This document shows positions 8,146 through 16,369 of a stretch of DNA of 64,000 bases, one piece after another. This stretch comes from Streptomyces ortus (GTDB lineage: Bacteria > Actinomycetota > Actinomycetes > Streptomycetales > Streptomycetaceae), in NCBI RefSeq assembly GCF_026341275.1, contig NZ_JAIFZO010000002.1, positions 7,780,118 through 7,844,117 on the forward strand, given 5' to 3'. Both the position numbers and the translations under genes were made by a program. Numbering within the stretch: the first letter of the stretch is position 1; each line of letters starts with the position of its first letter. Under the pieces are notes generated by a model that was given only the letters and a program-made list of their open reading frames with translations, ran no database searches and had not been told where the DNA came from.

Positions 8146-9134
8146 AACCCTACGCATACGCGCGCGCCGACAGCGTCGAGGAGGCGGCCGAGCTGTACGC
8201 GGCCCATCCCGGCGCCCGCTATCTCGGCGGCGGCACCAACCTGGTGGACCTGATGAAACTCGGCGTGGAGGAACCGTCCACGCTGGTCGACGTCAGCAGG
8301 CTGCCCCTCGACACGGTGGACGAACTGTCCGACGGATCGATCCGGATCGGCGCCACGGTCCGCAACAGCGACCTCGCCGCCCATCCCGTGGTCCGCGACC
8401 GCTGGCCCGCGCTCTCCCAGGCACTCCTGGCCGGGGCGTCGGGGCAACTGCGCAACGTGGCCACCACCGGCGGCAATCTGCTCCAGCGCACCCGGTGCCC
8501 GTACTTCCAGGACACCGGCAAACCCTGCAACAAGCGGGCTCCCGGCTCCGGCTGCGGCGCCCTGGACGGCGTACACCGTGACCACGCGGTGCTCGGGCAC
8601 TCCCCGCAGTGCATCGCCACGCACCCGTCGGACATGGCCGTGGCGCTGGCCGCCCTGGACGCGGAGGTCGAGCTGCACGGCGCCGACGGGCCGCGGACCG
8701 TGCCCGTCGCCGAGTTCCACCGGCTGCCCGGGGACCATCCCGAACAGGACACGGTGATCCGCCCCGGCGAACTGATCACCGGCGTGGTCCTGCCGGGCGC
8801 CACGGCCGGGCTGCCCTCGCTGTACCGCAAGGCACGCGACCGGGCCTCGTACGCCTTCGCGCTCGCCTCCGTCGCCGCCGTGCTCGATGTGGGGGGCGGT
8901 GTCGTCCGGCAGGTCGGCCTCGCCTTCGGGGGAGTGGCCCACCGTCCCTGGCGGGCCCGGCTCGCCGAGGAGGCACTGCTGGGCGCCGCGCCGACGACGG
9001 CCGCGTTCGAGCGGGCCGCGGACCTCGAACTCGCCGCCGCGCAGCCGCTGCGCGACAACGGCTACAAGGTCCGGCTCGCCCGCAATCTCGCGGTCGACGC
9101 CCTGCGACGGCTCGCCCCGCCCACCAGCGCCTGA
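8142..9134 (+). CDS. Molybdenum hydroxylase FAD-binding subunit (PaoB/YagS type) with extra Fe-S loop
   Basis: FAD subunit of the same hydroxylase, 330 residues. The pyrophosphate-binding motif YLGGGTNLVDLMKLGV lies near residue 25 and the second flavin motif ATTGGNLLQRTRCPYF near residue 108. Between them and the C-terminal domain is a Cys-rich insertion (RCPYFQ, CNKRAPGSGCGA, SPQCIATHPSDMA). In E. coli PaoB and in 4-hydroxybenzoyl-CoA reductase an equivalent insertion carries an additional [4Fe-4S] cluster, so this enzyme probably has one too. The GTG start overlaps the stop of the iron-sulfur subunit gene, showing coupling. This Cys loop separates the protein from ordinary CoxM-type FAD subunits. 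Confidence 0.93.
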   Translation: MKPYAYARADSVEEAAELYAAHPGARYLGGGTNLVDLMKLGVEEPSTLVDVSRLPLDTVDELSDGSIRIGATVRNSDLAAHPVVRDRWPALSQALLAGASGQLRNVATTGGNLLQRTRCPYFQDTGKPCNKRAPGSGCGALDGVHRDHAVLGHSPQCIATHPSDMAVALAALDAEVELHGADGPRTVPVAEFHRLPGDHPEQDTVIRPGELITGVVLPGATAGLPSLYRKARDRASYAFALASVAAVLDVGGGVVRQVGLAFGGVAHRPWRARLAEEALLGAAPTTAAFERAADLELAAAQPLRDNGYKVRLARNLAVDALRRLAPPTSA

Positions 9135-9159
9135 ACGCACCCCAGCAGAAGGAGCAGTC

Positions 9160-11310
9160 ATGGCCGACACCGGCAGCGCGCTGGGCGCGCCCGCCGAGCG
9201 CCGGGAGGGCCGGGACAAGGTCACCGGCAGTGCCCGCTACGCCGCCGAGCAGACCGATCCCGGCAGGGTCCACGCCTGGCCGGTGGTCGCCGGGATCACC
9301 CGCGGGACGGTCCGTACCGTCGACACGGAGGCCGCCCTGGCACTGCCCGGGGTCCTCGCCGTCCTCACCCACGAGAACGCGCCCCGGCTCGCCCCCGCGG
9401 ACGATCCCACGCTCTCCGTGCTGCAGGACCCGCGCGTACCGCACCACGGCTGGTTCGTCGCCCTCGTCGTCGGCGAGACCCTGGAGGCGGCCCGTGCCGG
9501 CGCCGCCGCGGTCCACGTCGCGTACGACGTCGAGGAACACGACGTCACCCTGACCGAGGACCACCCCGACGCCTACACGCCCGAGGACGCCAACGGCGGA
9601 TTCCCCGCGCGCCGCGAACAGGGCGACCCCGAGAGCGCGTTCGCCGCCTCCGAGGTGCGCGTCGACTCCCACTACCGGATCCCGCCGCTGCACAACCACC
9701 CCATGGAGCCGCACGCGGCCACCGCCCGCTGGGACGGCGGCCGACTCGTCGTGCACGACTCCAGCCAGGGCGCCACGACCGTACGCGCCACCCTGGCCTC
9801 GCTGTTCGGGCTCTCCGAGGACGACGTCACCGTCATCAGCGAACACGTCGGCGGCGGGTTCGGGTCCAAGGGCACCCCGCGACCCCATGTGGTGCTCGCC
9901 GTGATGGCGGCCAGGGAGACCGGACGCCCCGTCACCGTCGCCCTGCCCCGCCGCTTCCTGCCCGCGGTCGTCGGCCACCGGGCGCCCACCCTGCACCGGC
10001 TCCGCCTCGGCGCCACCGCGGACGGCACCCTCACCTCGTCCCTCCACGAGGTCACCACCCACACCTCCCGCATCAAGGAGTTCGTGGAACAGGCCGCCGT
10101 ACCCAGCCGGATCATGTACGCGGCGCCCCACCGGCTCAGTTCCCACCGGGTGGTGCCGCTGGACGTGCCCAGCCCGTCCTGGATGCGCGCCCCCGGCGAG
10201 GCACCGGGCATGTACGCCCTGGAGTCGGCCATGGACGAACTCGCCGTCGCGGCGGGCCTGGACCCCGTGGAACTGCGCGTCACCAACGAGCCGGACACCG
10301 AACCCGACAGCGGCAAACCGTTCAGCAGCCGCCACCTCGTCGACTGCCTGCGGGAGGGCGCACGGCGCTTCGGCTGGGCGGACCGGGACCCCCGCCCCCG
10401 GGCGCGCCCCGAGGGCCTGCTCCTCGTCGGCACGGGGGTGGCCTCCGCCACCTACCCGGTGATGGCCGGCCCGGCGCGGGCGGAAGCCCACGCGACTCCC
10501 GACGGCCACTTCGTCGTCCGCATCAACGCCACCGACATCGGCACCGGCGCCCGTACCGTCCTCGCCCAGGTCGCCGCCGAAGCACTCCGCGTCCCCCTGG
10601 ACCGCGTACGCGCCGAAGTGGGCAACAGCGACCTGCCGTCCGCGCCCCTGGCCGGCGGTTCCTCCGGTACGGCGTCCTGGGGCTGGGCCGTCCACGAGGC
10701 GTGTACGCGGCTGGCCTCGACGCTGGCCGAACACACCGGCCCCCTGCCGGACGAGGGACTGCGCACCCAGGCCGACACGGCGGGCACCGCCGACGCCGAC
10801 AGCCCCTACGCCCGGCACGCCTTCGGCGCCCACTTCGCCGAGGTCACGGTCGACACGGTGACCGGAGAGGTCCGGGTACGCCGACTCCTGGGCGTCTATG
10901 CCGCCGGACACATCCTCAACGCCCGGACCGCCCGCTCCCAGTTCGTCGGCGCCATGACCATGGGGCTCGGCATGGCACTGACCGAGGGCAGCACCATGGA
11001 CGCCGCGTCCGGCGACTTCGTGGAGTCCGACCTCGCCGCCTACCACGTCCCGGCCCACGCCGACGTGCCCGACATCGAGGCGCACTGGATCGACGAGGAC
11101 GACCCCCATCTCAACCCGATGGGCAGCAAGGGCATCGGCGAGATCGGCATCGTCGGCACGGCCGCCGCCATCGGCAACGCCGTCCACCACGCGACAGGCG
11201 TCCGCCACCGCGAACTGCCCCTGACCCCGGACCGGGTCCTCGCGGGACTGGCCGAGAGGACAGCCGGACAGGGCACGGCAGGCAGCGGCGGTCCCGCCGG
11301 ACCCTGGTGA
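9160..11310 (+). CDS. Molybdenum hydroxylase large, molybdopterin-binding subunit (PaoC/YagR type)
   Basis: Catalytic subunit of 716 residues, close to the usual PaoC length. It carries the molybdopterin-cytosine-dinucleotide signatures GGGFGSKG (about residue 230), the APGEAPGMYALE segment (about 347) and the C-terminal GSKGIGEIGIVG, whose Glu is the catalytic base in this family. AAGGAG stands six bases before the ATG. With the two preceding genes it forms a complete heterotrimeric hydroxylase; relatives oxidise aldehydes or N-heterocycles, and the sequence does not say which. The usual maturation chaperone (XdhC/PaoD) is not next to it. The XRE regulator that follows in the same direction may control it, which is inference. 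Confidence 0.93.
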   Translation: MADTGSALGAPAERREGRDKVTGSARYAAEQTDPGRVHAWPVVAGITRGTVRTVDTEAALALPGVLAVLTHENAPRLAPADDPTLSVLQDPRVPHHGWFVALVVGETLEAARAGAAAVHVAYDVEEHDVTLTEDHPDAYTPEDANGGFPARREQGDPESAFAASEVRVDSHYRIPPLHNHPMEPHAATARWDGGRLVVHDSSQGATTVRATLASLFGLSEDDVTVISEHVGGGFGSKGTPRPHVVLAVMAARETGRPVTVALPRRFLPAVVGHRAPTLHRLRLGATADGTLTSSLHEVTTHTSRIKEFVEQAAVPSRIMYAAPHRLSSHRVVPLDVPSPSWMRAPGEAPGMYALESAMDELAVAAGLDPVELRVTNEPDTEPDSGKPFSSRHLVDCLREGARRFGWADRDPRPRARPEGLLLVGTGVASATYPVMAGPARAEAHATPDGHFVVRINATDIGTGARTVLAQVAAEALRVPLDRVRAEVGNSDLPSAPLAGGSSGTASWGWAVHEACTRLASTLAEHTGPLPDEGLRTQADTAGTADADSPYARHAFGAHFAEVTVDTVTGEVRVRRLLGVYAAGHILNARTARSQFVGAMTMGLGMALTEGSTMDAASGDFVESDLAAYHVPAHADVPDIEAHWIDEDDPHLNPMGSKGIGEIGIVGTAAAIGNAVHHATGVRHRELPLTPDRVLAGLAERTAGQGTAGSGGPAGPW

Positions 11311-11365
11311 CCCCTACCCCGGCAGGGTGAGGCACCGACCGGCGGCGGTCCGCATACTCGGTGTC

Positions 11366-12301
11366 ATGAACGAGCACGGGCACCTCGCCGAGTTCCTCCA
11401 GGCACGCCGGAGCCGACTGCGCCCCGAGGACGTCGGGTTGCGGACCTACGGCGAGCGGCGCCGGGTGCCCGGGCTGCGCCGGGAGGAACTGGCGATGCTC
11501 GCCGGCATCAGCGCGCCCTACTACACCCGCCTGGAACAGGGCCAGTCACGCAACGCCTCACGCGAGGTGCTCGACGCCGTGGCGAACGCGCTGCGCCTCG
11601 ACGACTCCGAACGGGCCCACCTGCACACCCTGGCCGGTGCGCCGAGGCGGCGCGGGCCCGGCGCACGGCCGCGCCCCGAACGCGTCACCCCCGCGACGAG
11701 CGCACTGCTGGCGTCCCTCGACGGCACGCCCGCCCTCGTGCTCGGCCGCCGCAGCGACGTCCTGGCCTGGAACCGGCCGGGACACGGGCTGTTCGCGGGA
11801 CACCTCGACCCGGACAGCCCGAACGACCCGGGCGGCGCATCAGGTCCGCCGGGCTCGGGCGGGCCGGGGCGACGGCCGAACATGGCCAGGCTGGTGTTCC
11901 TGGACGCGCACACCCGCGACCTGTACGCCGACTGGCCCGCCAAGGCCAGGGCCGTCGTGGGCAATCTGCGGCTGACCGCCGGCCGGTACCCGGACGACCC
12001 CCTGCTGGCCGCGCTGATCGGTGAACTGACCATGCGCAGCCGGGAGTTCGCCACGCTGTGGGCCGACCACCGGGTGCTCGCCTGCGATGTCGCCGCCTAC
12101 GAGATGCGCCATCCGCTGGTCGGGACGGTGACCGTCACCCAGCAGACACTGCAGAGCCCGCAGGGGGACGGGCCGGCCTTGGTGGTGGCCACCGCCGACC
12201 CCGGCTCCCCGTCCGCGGCGGCCCTGGCGCTGCTCGCCCATGCCACCGCGCCCCGGGAAACGGATCGCCCCCACCGCGGCGCCGCAACCCGCCCCGCCTG
12301 A
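11366..12301 (+). CDS. XRE-family regulator with MmyB-like ligand-binding domain
   Basis: Transcriptional regulator of 311 residues. The N-terminal helix-turn-helix (about residues 10-80) includes RTYGERRRVPGLRREELAM and GISAPYYTRLEQGQ, typical of actinobacterial XRE/MmyB proteins. The C-terminal MmyB domain (about 110-290) contains LASLDGTPALVLGRRSDVLAWN and RLVFLDAHTRDLYADW; in this family it binds fatty-acid-like ligands. A Pro/Gly-rich insertion (about 152-172) interrupts the domain. In many actinobacteria such regulators sit beside an oxidoreductase gene they control, so the upstream molybdenum hydroxylase is a plausible target. The ATG at 11366 is 55 bases after the hydroxylase stop. 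Confidence 0.88.
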   Translation: MNEHGHLAEFLQARRSRLRPEDVGLRTYGERRRVPGLRREELAMLAGISAPYYTRLEQGQSRNASREVLDAVANALRLDDSERAHLHTLAGAPRRRGPGARPRPERVTPATSALLASLDGTPALVLGRRSDVLAWNRPGHGLFAGHLDPDSPNDPGGASGPPGSGGPGRRPNMARLVFLDAHTRDLYADWPAKARAVVGNLRLTAGRYPDDPLLAALIGELTMRSREFATLWADHRVLACDVAAYEMRHPLVGTVTVTQQTLQSPQGDGPALVVATADPGSPSAAALALLAHATAPRETDRPHRGAATRPA

Positions 12302-12426
12302 CCCGCACCTGCGTCCCCCACCTTCTGATCCGCCTCACCTGATCCGCCCCGCCCGACCTCAGGTGGGCGCCCTCGACCTCGGCACCGCACCGCGGCTGCC
12401 GCATGCCCGAAACCGGAGTAGGAACC

Positions 12427-13461
12427 ATGTCGAACCGCCTGTCGAACTCCACGTCGAACTCCATCGCGAACTCCGCGTCGAACCGACGTATCAAGACACT
12501 CATGGCCGCCGTCGCGGTGGCCGCGGCCACCCTCGCCTCGGCCCTGCCGGCCGACGCCACGCCCACCCGGACCGCCCGTGAACCGCTCACCGACATACGG
12601 CTCGCCGCCCACTTCGACGTGTCCGCGGGCCAACTGCCGGAGAACATCGCCCTGTTGCCCGACGGCACCGCGGCCGTCACCTTCGCGGCGAGCCGGCAGG
12701 TCGCCGAGGTGAGCCCGCGGGGCACGACCCGCGTCCTCGCGACGCTGCCCGCACCCGCCGACGGCGGAACCGGCACCCCCGCCCTCGGCTTCCCCCTCGC
12801 CACCGGGATCGCCCGCACCCCGGACGGCACCCTGTACGTGCTGTACGCGACCGGTACGGCCGACCTCACCGGGCTGTGGCGGCTGCGCCCCGGGCAGTCC
12901 CCGCAGCGCATCGCCGCACTGCCCGCGGACGGCCTGCCCAACGGGCTGGCCCTGGACGAACGCGGCAAGCACCTCTACATCACCGACTCGGTGCTCGGCA
13001 CGGTGTGGACCGTCCCCGTCACCGGCGGCACCCCCACCGCCTGGTCCACCGCGCCCGAACTCGCCTCCACCGGTTTCCTCGGGGCCAACGGAGCCAAGGT
13101 GCACGGCGGCGCGCTCTGGGTGACCAACCTCGACCGGGGCACCCTCCTGCGCATTCCGATCCGCCCGGGGAACCGCGCGGGCGCCCCGCAGGTCAAGGCG
13201 TCGGACCCGGACCTGGTCGGCATCGACGACTTCGCCTTCACCGGACACGGCGACGACGTCCTGGCCACGCTGAACACCACGAACAGGGTCGTGCGCATCC
13301 GGCCCGACGGCGCCACGGCCACGGTCCTGGACACCGCCGACGGACTCCAGAACCCCAGCTCCGTGGCGCTGCGCGGCAAGGAGGTGTACGTGATCAGCGC
13401 CGCCTATGCCACGGCCACCGACCCCAACCTGCTGCGCGCCCGTCTGCGCGGCCACCGGTAG
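12427..13461 (+). CDS. Secreted beta-propeller protein (SMP-30/NHL-like)
   Basis: Exported protein of 344 residues. The signal peptide (about 28-50) reads LMAAVAVAAATLASALPADA. The mature part consists of repeating blades with DGT, LPDG and GLALDERGKHLYITDS patterns characteristic of SMP-30/gluconolactonase/NHL six-bladed propellers. The ATG at 12427 follows TAGGAA; an in-frame ATG at 12403 is less well placed. The residues before the signal core (NSTSNSIANSASN) come from an imperfect DNA repeat of tcgaact units, giving an unusual Asn/Ser-rich n-region. Homologues have been labelled superoxide dismutase or gluconolactonase in databases without basis. Enzymatic activity is unproven; carbohydrate or cell-wall binding is as likely. 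Confidence 0.82.
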   Translation: MSNRLSNSTSNSIANSASNRRIKTLMAAVAVAAATLASALPADATPTRTAREPLTDIRLAAHFDVSAGQLPENIALLPDGTAAVTFAASRQVAEVSPRGTTRVLATLPAPADGGTGTPALGFPLATGIARTPDGTLYVLYATGTADLTGLWRLRPGQSPQRIAALPADGLPNGLALDERGKHLYITDSVLGTVWTVPVTGGTPTAWSTAPELASTGFLGANGAKVHGGALWVTNLDRGTLLRIPIRPGNRAGAPQVKASDPDLVGIDDFAFTGHGDDVLATLNTTNRVVRIRPDGATATVLDTADGLQNPSSVALRGKEVYVISAAYATATDPNLLRARLRGHR

Positions 13462-13525
13462 AGCCCGGCCACCACCCCCCGCCCCAGGACGGAACCGCGG
13501 CGCCCCACGGCGGCATGATGGCGTC

Positions 13526-14032
13526 ATGCGCATCCACATCGAAGCCGTCGACCTCCCGGGCCGGACCCATCCCGTGCCCACCAGCCGCAACGGCCCGTTG
13601 GAGATCCGCGACCTGTACGTCGCCGTCCAGCGCCGCGACCGGCCGGGCGAACTGCTCGACCCGCACCCGGGGGACGCGCCGTCGGCGACCTGGACCCTGG
13701 AGTGCACGGCGACGGCCACGGCGACCGGCACCGAGGTGCGGGGCCCGTACGTGCAGGACCGGATGGGCCGCCGGTTCGTCTACCTGTCCTGGGGCACGGT
13801 CGACGAGGCGGGTGTCTTCTCGATGTTCCGGCGCGCCAAGCTCATGCTCGACATGGTCCCCGCGGACGTGCTCGCGGAGGCCGCCCGCGCGGGTGTGCTC
13901 GTGGCGCGCCTGGGCCTGACCGACCCGCAGGGCGGCCCCCTGTGCGCACGGGTCGTACCCCCGCACGTCACCTGGACCGCCGAACGCGACACCCACTCGC
14001 CCGTCGTCACGAAGGACGCCCCCGGCCCCTGA
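13526..14032 (+). CDS. DUF5990 family protein
   Basis: Cytoplasmic protein of 168 residues, mostly beta-strand, with no signal or membrane segment. Recognisable family features are IHIEAVDLPGRT at the N-terminus, RDLYVAVQRRDRPGELLDPHPGD (here residues about 30-52), VQDRMGRRFVYLSWG (about 76-90) and FRRAKLMLDMVP (about 100-111). I recall this as DUF5990, widespread in actinobacteria and of unknown function. It starts 64 bases after the propeller gene and could be transcribed with it. The repeated ATATATATG stretch (about residues 58-67) is a low-complexity loop from gac/gcc repeats. Confidence 0.75.
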   Translation: MRIHIEAVDLPGRTHPVPTSRNGPLEIRDLYVAVQRRDRPGELLDPHPGDAPSATWTLECTATATATGTEVRGPYVQDRMGRRFVYLSWGTVDEAGVFSMFRRAKLMLDMVPADVLAEAARAGVLVARLGLTDPQGGPLCARVVPPHVTWTAERDTHSPVVTKDAPGP

Positions 14033-14179
14033 GGCGCGGGGCGCGCAGCCCGCGCTCGCCGTGCTCCACCGCGCACAGAGAGTTTCACCTCAGGCCGTTG
14101 CCGGCCGGAAAGCGGGGCACACGCACGCGTACGGGTGTCGGGCCCCAGGGCGCCCGTGGCACCGCGACCGGGAGGTGTG

Positions 14180-14587
14180 ATGTCCACGCAGACCCACCGC
14201 CTGACCATCAGCCGGATAACCGACTGCGAGCACTGCGCGGTCCTGCGGATCAGCGGCGAACTCGACCAGAGCTGCGAGGAGTACTTCCTGGGCACCCTCG
14301 CCTCCATCGTCGACGCGGGGCGACGGCACGTGGTGCTCGATGTGACAGCTCTGGTCTTCTGCGACTCACGTGGGCTGAACTGTCTGCTCGCGATCAGATG
14401 GCTGCTGAAACGCCGGGACGGCAGGATCATCCTGGCGGGAGCGGGCCGCCGACTCTCGGAACTGCTCGCACTGACCGGCAGTACGGAGCTGTTGCCCGTG
14501 CGGCGCACGGTCGGGCTGGCCCTGCTGGAACTCCCCGAGGCCGAGCGCCCCGTCTGGCCCCCCGAGCCGGATCCCGACGACAAATGA
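14180..14587 (+). CDS. STAS-domain anti-sigma factor antagonist-like protein
   Basis: Single STAS domain of 135 residues, resembling SpoIIAA/BldG-type anti-anti-sigma factors that bind anti-sigma kinases. The pattern LRISGELDQSCEEYF, then HVVLDVTALVFCDSRGLNCLL, includes the Ser (in CDSRG) that is phosphorylated in the family. ATG at 14180 follows GGGAGG with a suitable spacer. No anti-sigma kinase or sigma factor gene is adjacent, so the partner must be elsewhere. It starts about 150 bases after the DUF5990 gene. It might instead be one of the many degenerate STAS proteins of streptomycetes, but the phospho-site Ser is intact. Confidence 0.85.
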   Translation: MSTQTHRLTISRITDCEHCAVLRISGELDQSCEEYFLGTLASIVDAGRRHVVLDVTALVFCDSRGLNCLLAIRWLLKRRDGRIILAGAGRRLSELLALTGSTELLPVRRTVGLALLELPEAERPVWPPEPDPDDK

Positions 14588-14620
14588 GGTCGAGCGGGGA
14601 CGAGGGAGGACGAGCGAGAG

Positions 14621-14653
14621 GGCGCGAAAAGCGCCGGCCCCGCCACTACGGGG
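14621..14653. terminator. Two small hairpins between convergent genes
   Basis: GGCGC-GAAAA-GCGCC (14621-14635) is followed at once by CCCCG-6-CGGGG (14638-14653). They sit between the stop of the STAS gene and the stop of the convergent membrane-protein gene at 14784. Both stems are only 5 bp, so terminator function is a weak inference. Confidence 0.3.
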
Positions 14654-14783
14654 GGAAGTGACGGGACCGGCTGAGGTACAACTTGCCACACCCGCGCGTG
14701 AAAATACGGTTCTTCGGGCGGCGGGCGAGGTAAAGAATGGTGATCGTGTCCTCACGAGCGGCACGAGGGCGGTCACCGTCCCC

Positions 14784-16256
14784 TCACCAGCCGGTCAGCA
14801 GCAGATGGTTGAGGAGCAGGGCGAGCACGGCCTGGGCGCCGAGCCAGGCGCGGGGGCGGCCGAGCAGCGCGCCTGCCGGGAGCAGCCACATCGCGAAGGG
14901 CAGCCAGATGCGTTCGGTCTCGGCCTTGCTCATCCCTGACAGGTCCGCGATCAGCAGGGCGAGCAGCCCGCACAGGACGAGCACGGCGAGCCGGGTCCTG
15001 GCGCCCGCCTCCGGCGACGCGGCGCCCGCCTCCGTTGCGCGCCGCGGCAGAAGCCCGTGGCGCCCCCGGACCAGCGCGACGGCCGCCCGCCGCAGACCCG
15101 CCGCCGTCGCGAGACCCGTGATGAGGACCGTGCACGCGAGGTTCGCCCACACCCAGTAGCCGTAGGGCCGGATACCGCCCGCGCCGTCGTAGTAGCGCGT
15201 GACCAGGACGTGGTACGCCTCCCACCAGTCGAACCCGGCGAGCGTAAACGCCGTGGGCACGACGGCGGCACCGGCGACGAGGAGGACGGCGAGGGTGACG
15301 GGACGGGGGATCACCCGGACCCTGCTCCACCCGAGGAACAGCACGCCCGCGCCGATCACCGTCATGAGGGTGAGCCCGTACGAGAGATAGCAGGTCAGGC
15401 CGAACAGGAGGCCGGAGGTGAAGGCGGCGGCGCCGGTCCGGGGGCCCTTCGGCCCGGTCACGGCGACTGCGAGCGCCGCGAGCGCCCAGGCGGCGACCGC
15501 GGCGAAGTACGCGTCGGCCGACGTGCCCATCCACACCGCCGCCGGGGCGAGCACCAGGAACGGTGCCGCGCGCCGCGCCGTCTCCTCGTCGGCGAGCCTG
15601 CGCACGGTCACCAGTACGGCGACGCAGGCGGTGGCGCCGACCGTGATGCACCAGGTCCCGGCCCAGCCGCCGCCGCCCAGCCCGATCCGGTCGAGCAGGA
15701 CGAAGGTGAGGGAGGCGGCGGGCGGATGTCCCGCCACATGGGGCGGCCAGTGGTCCGGCGAGCCGAGCGGGATGTGGCGGGTGAAGTCCCGCAGGGTGGC
15801 CGGGATGTCGTGGAAGCGGTCGATGACCTGGAGGTACTCGTAGCGCGTGGTGAGCCGGACGGCGATGCCCCGGTGCCATCCGTCGATCAGGGCCAGCGAC
15901 CAGATCCAGGCCATGGCGCCCGCCCAGGAGGCCCCCAGCAGCCCACGCCAGGGCAGGCGCGCCGCGAGGACGGGACCGTACGCCACGACACCGAGCGCGA
16001 CCGCCACCGCGGCCGGCGTGCCCGGCCCGACATGCGGCTCCCAACGGGCCCACAGCGGAGGCCAGTCCGCGAACAGGGTGTGGTCGGTCTCCTCGATGTG
16101 GCGGCCGATCAGGACGGCGGCGACGACGAGGAGCACGGCGGCCGACGCCACGGCCAGGTCGAGCCGGGCCGGGGTGCGCCGCGAGTCCCGGAGAGAATCC
16201 CGGAGAGGGCTGCGGAGAAGGTCGCGGAGAGAGGTGTGGAGCGGGGAACGGATCAC
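14784..16256 (-). CDS. Polytopic membrane protein, probable glycosyltransferase-like (GT-C fold)
   Basis: Integral membrane protein of 490 residues with about ten predicted transmembrane helices (for example LAVASAAVLLVVAAVLIG, near residue 35). The first extracytoplasmic loop has acidic residues (GRHIEETDHTLFADW), and a later loop contains RFHDIPATLRDFTRHIP and DHWPPHVAGHPPA. These are typical positions for the acceptor/donor loops of GT-C enzymes that use polyprenyl-phosphate sugars, such as mannosyltransferases of lipoglycan or wall-glycan assembly. The N-terminus (SLRDLLRSPLRDSLRDSRR) is an imperfect repeat encoded by ggaga-rich DNA. Its location next to GT2, DUF2064 and epimerase genes fits surface-glycan work. 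The catalytic assignment is inference. Confidence 0.7.
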   Translation of the reverse strand: MIRSPLHTSLRDLLRSPLRDSLRDSRRTPARLDLAVASAAVLLVVAAVLIGRHIEETDHTLFADWPPLWARWEPHVGPGTPAAVAVALGVVAYGPVLAARLPWRGLLGASWAGAMAWIWSLALIDGWHRGIAVRLTTRYEYLQVIDRFHDIPATLRDFTRHIPLGSPDHWPPHVAGHPPAASLTFVLLDRIGLGGGGWAGTWCITVGATACVAVLVTVRRLADEETARRAAPFLVLAPAAVWMGTSADAYFAAVAAWALAALAVAVTGPKGPRTGAAAFTSGLLFGLTCYLSYGLTLMTVIGAGVLFLGWSRVRVIPRPVTLAVLLVAGAAVVPTAFTLAGFDWWEAYHVLVTRYYDGAGGIRPYGYWVWANLACTVLITGLATAAGLRRAAVALVRGRHGLLPRRATEAGAASPEAGARTRLAVLVLCGLLALLIADLSGMSKAETERIWLPFAMWLLPAGALLGRPRAWLGAQAVLALLLNHLLLTGW

Positions 16257-16369
16257 ACGGGCACGCTAGGGCGGCGGAAGCCCTCCCGAGCCGCCCGCCC
16301 CGCGGACGTCAGCGTTTCGTCATGGTTCGCGGGCCCTCCCGGGGGCCCTTTCCTGCCTACGGTCGGGCC

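Noticed and set aside
8776..11208. 810-residue minus-strand frame opposite the molybdenum hydroxylase
   Set aside because: Antisense shadow: low-complexity Gly/Val/His-rich text without family signatures, while the plus strand has complete motifs.
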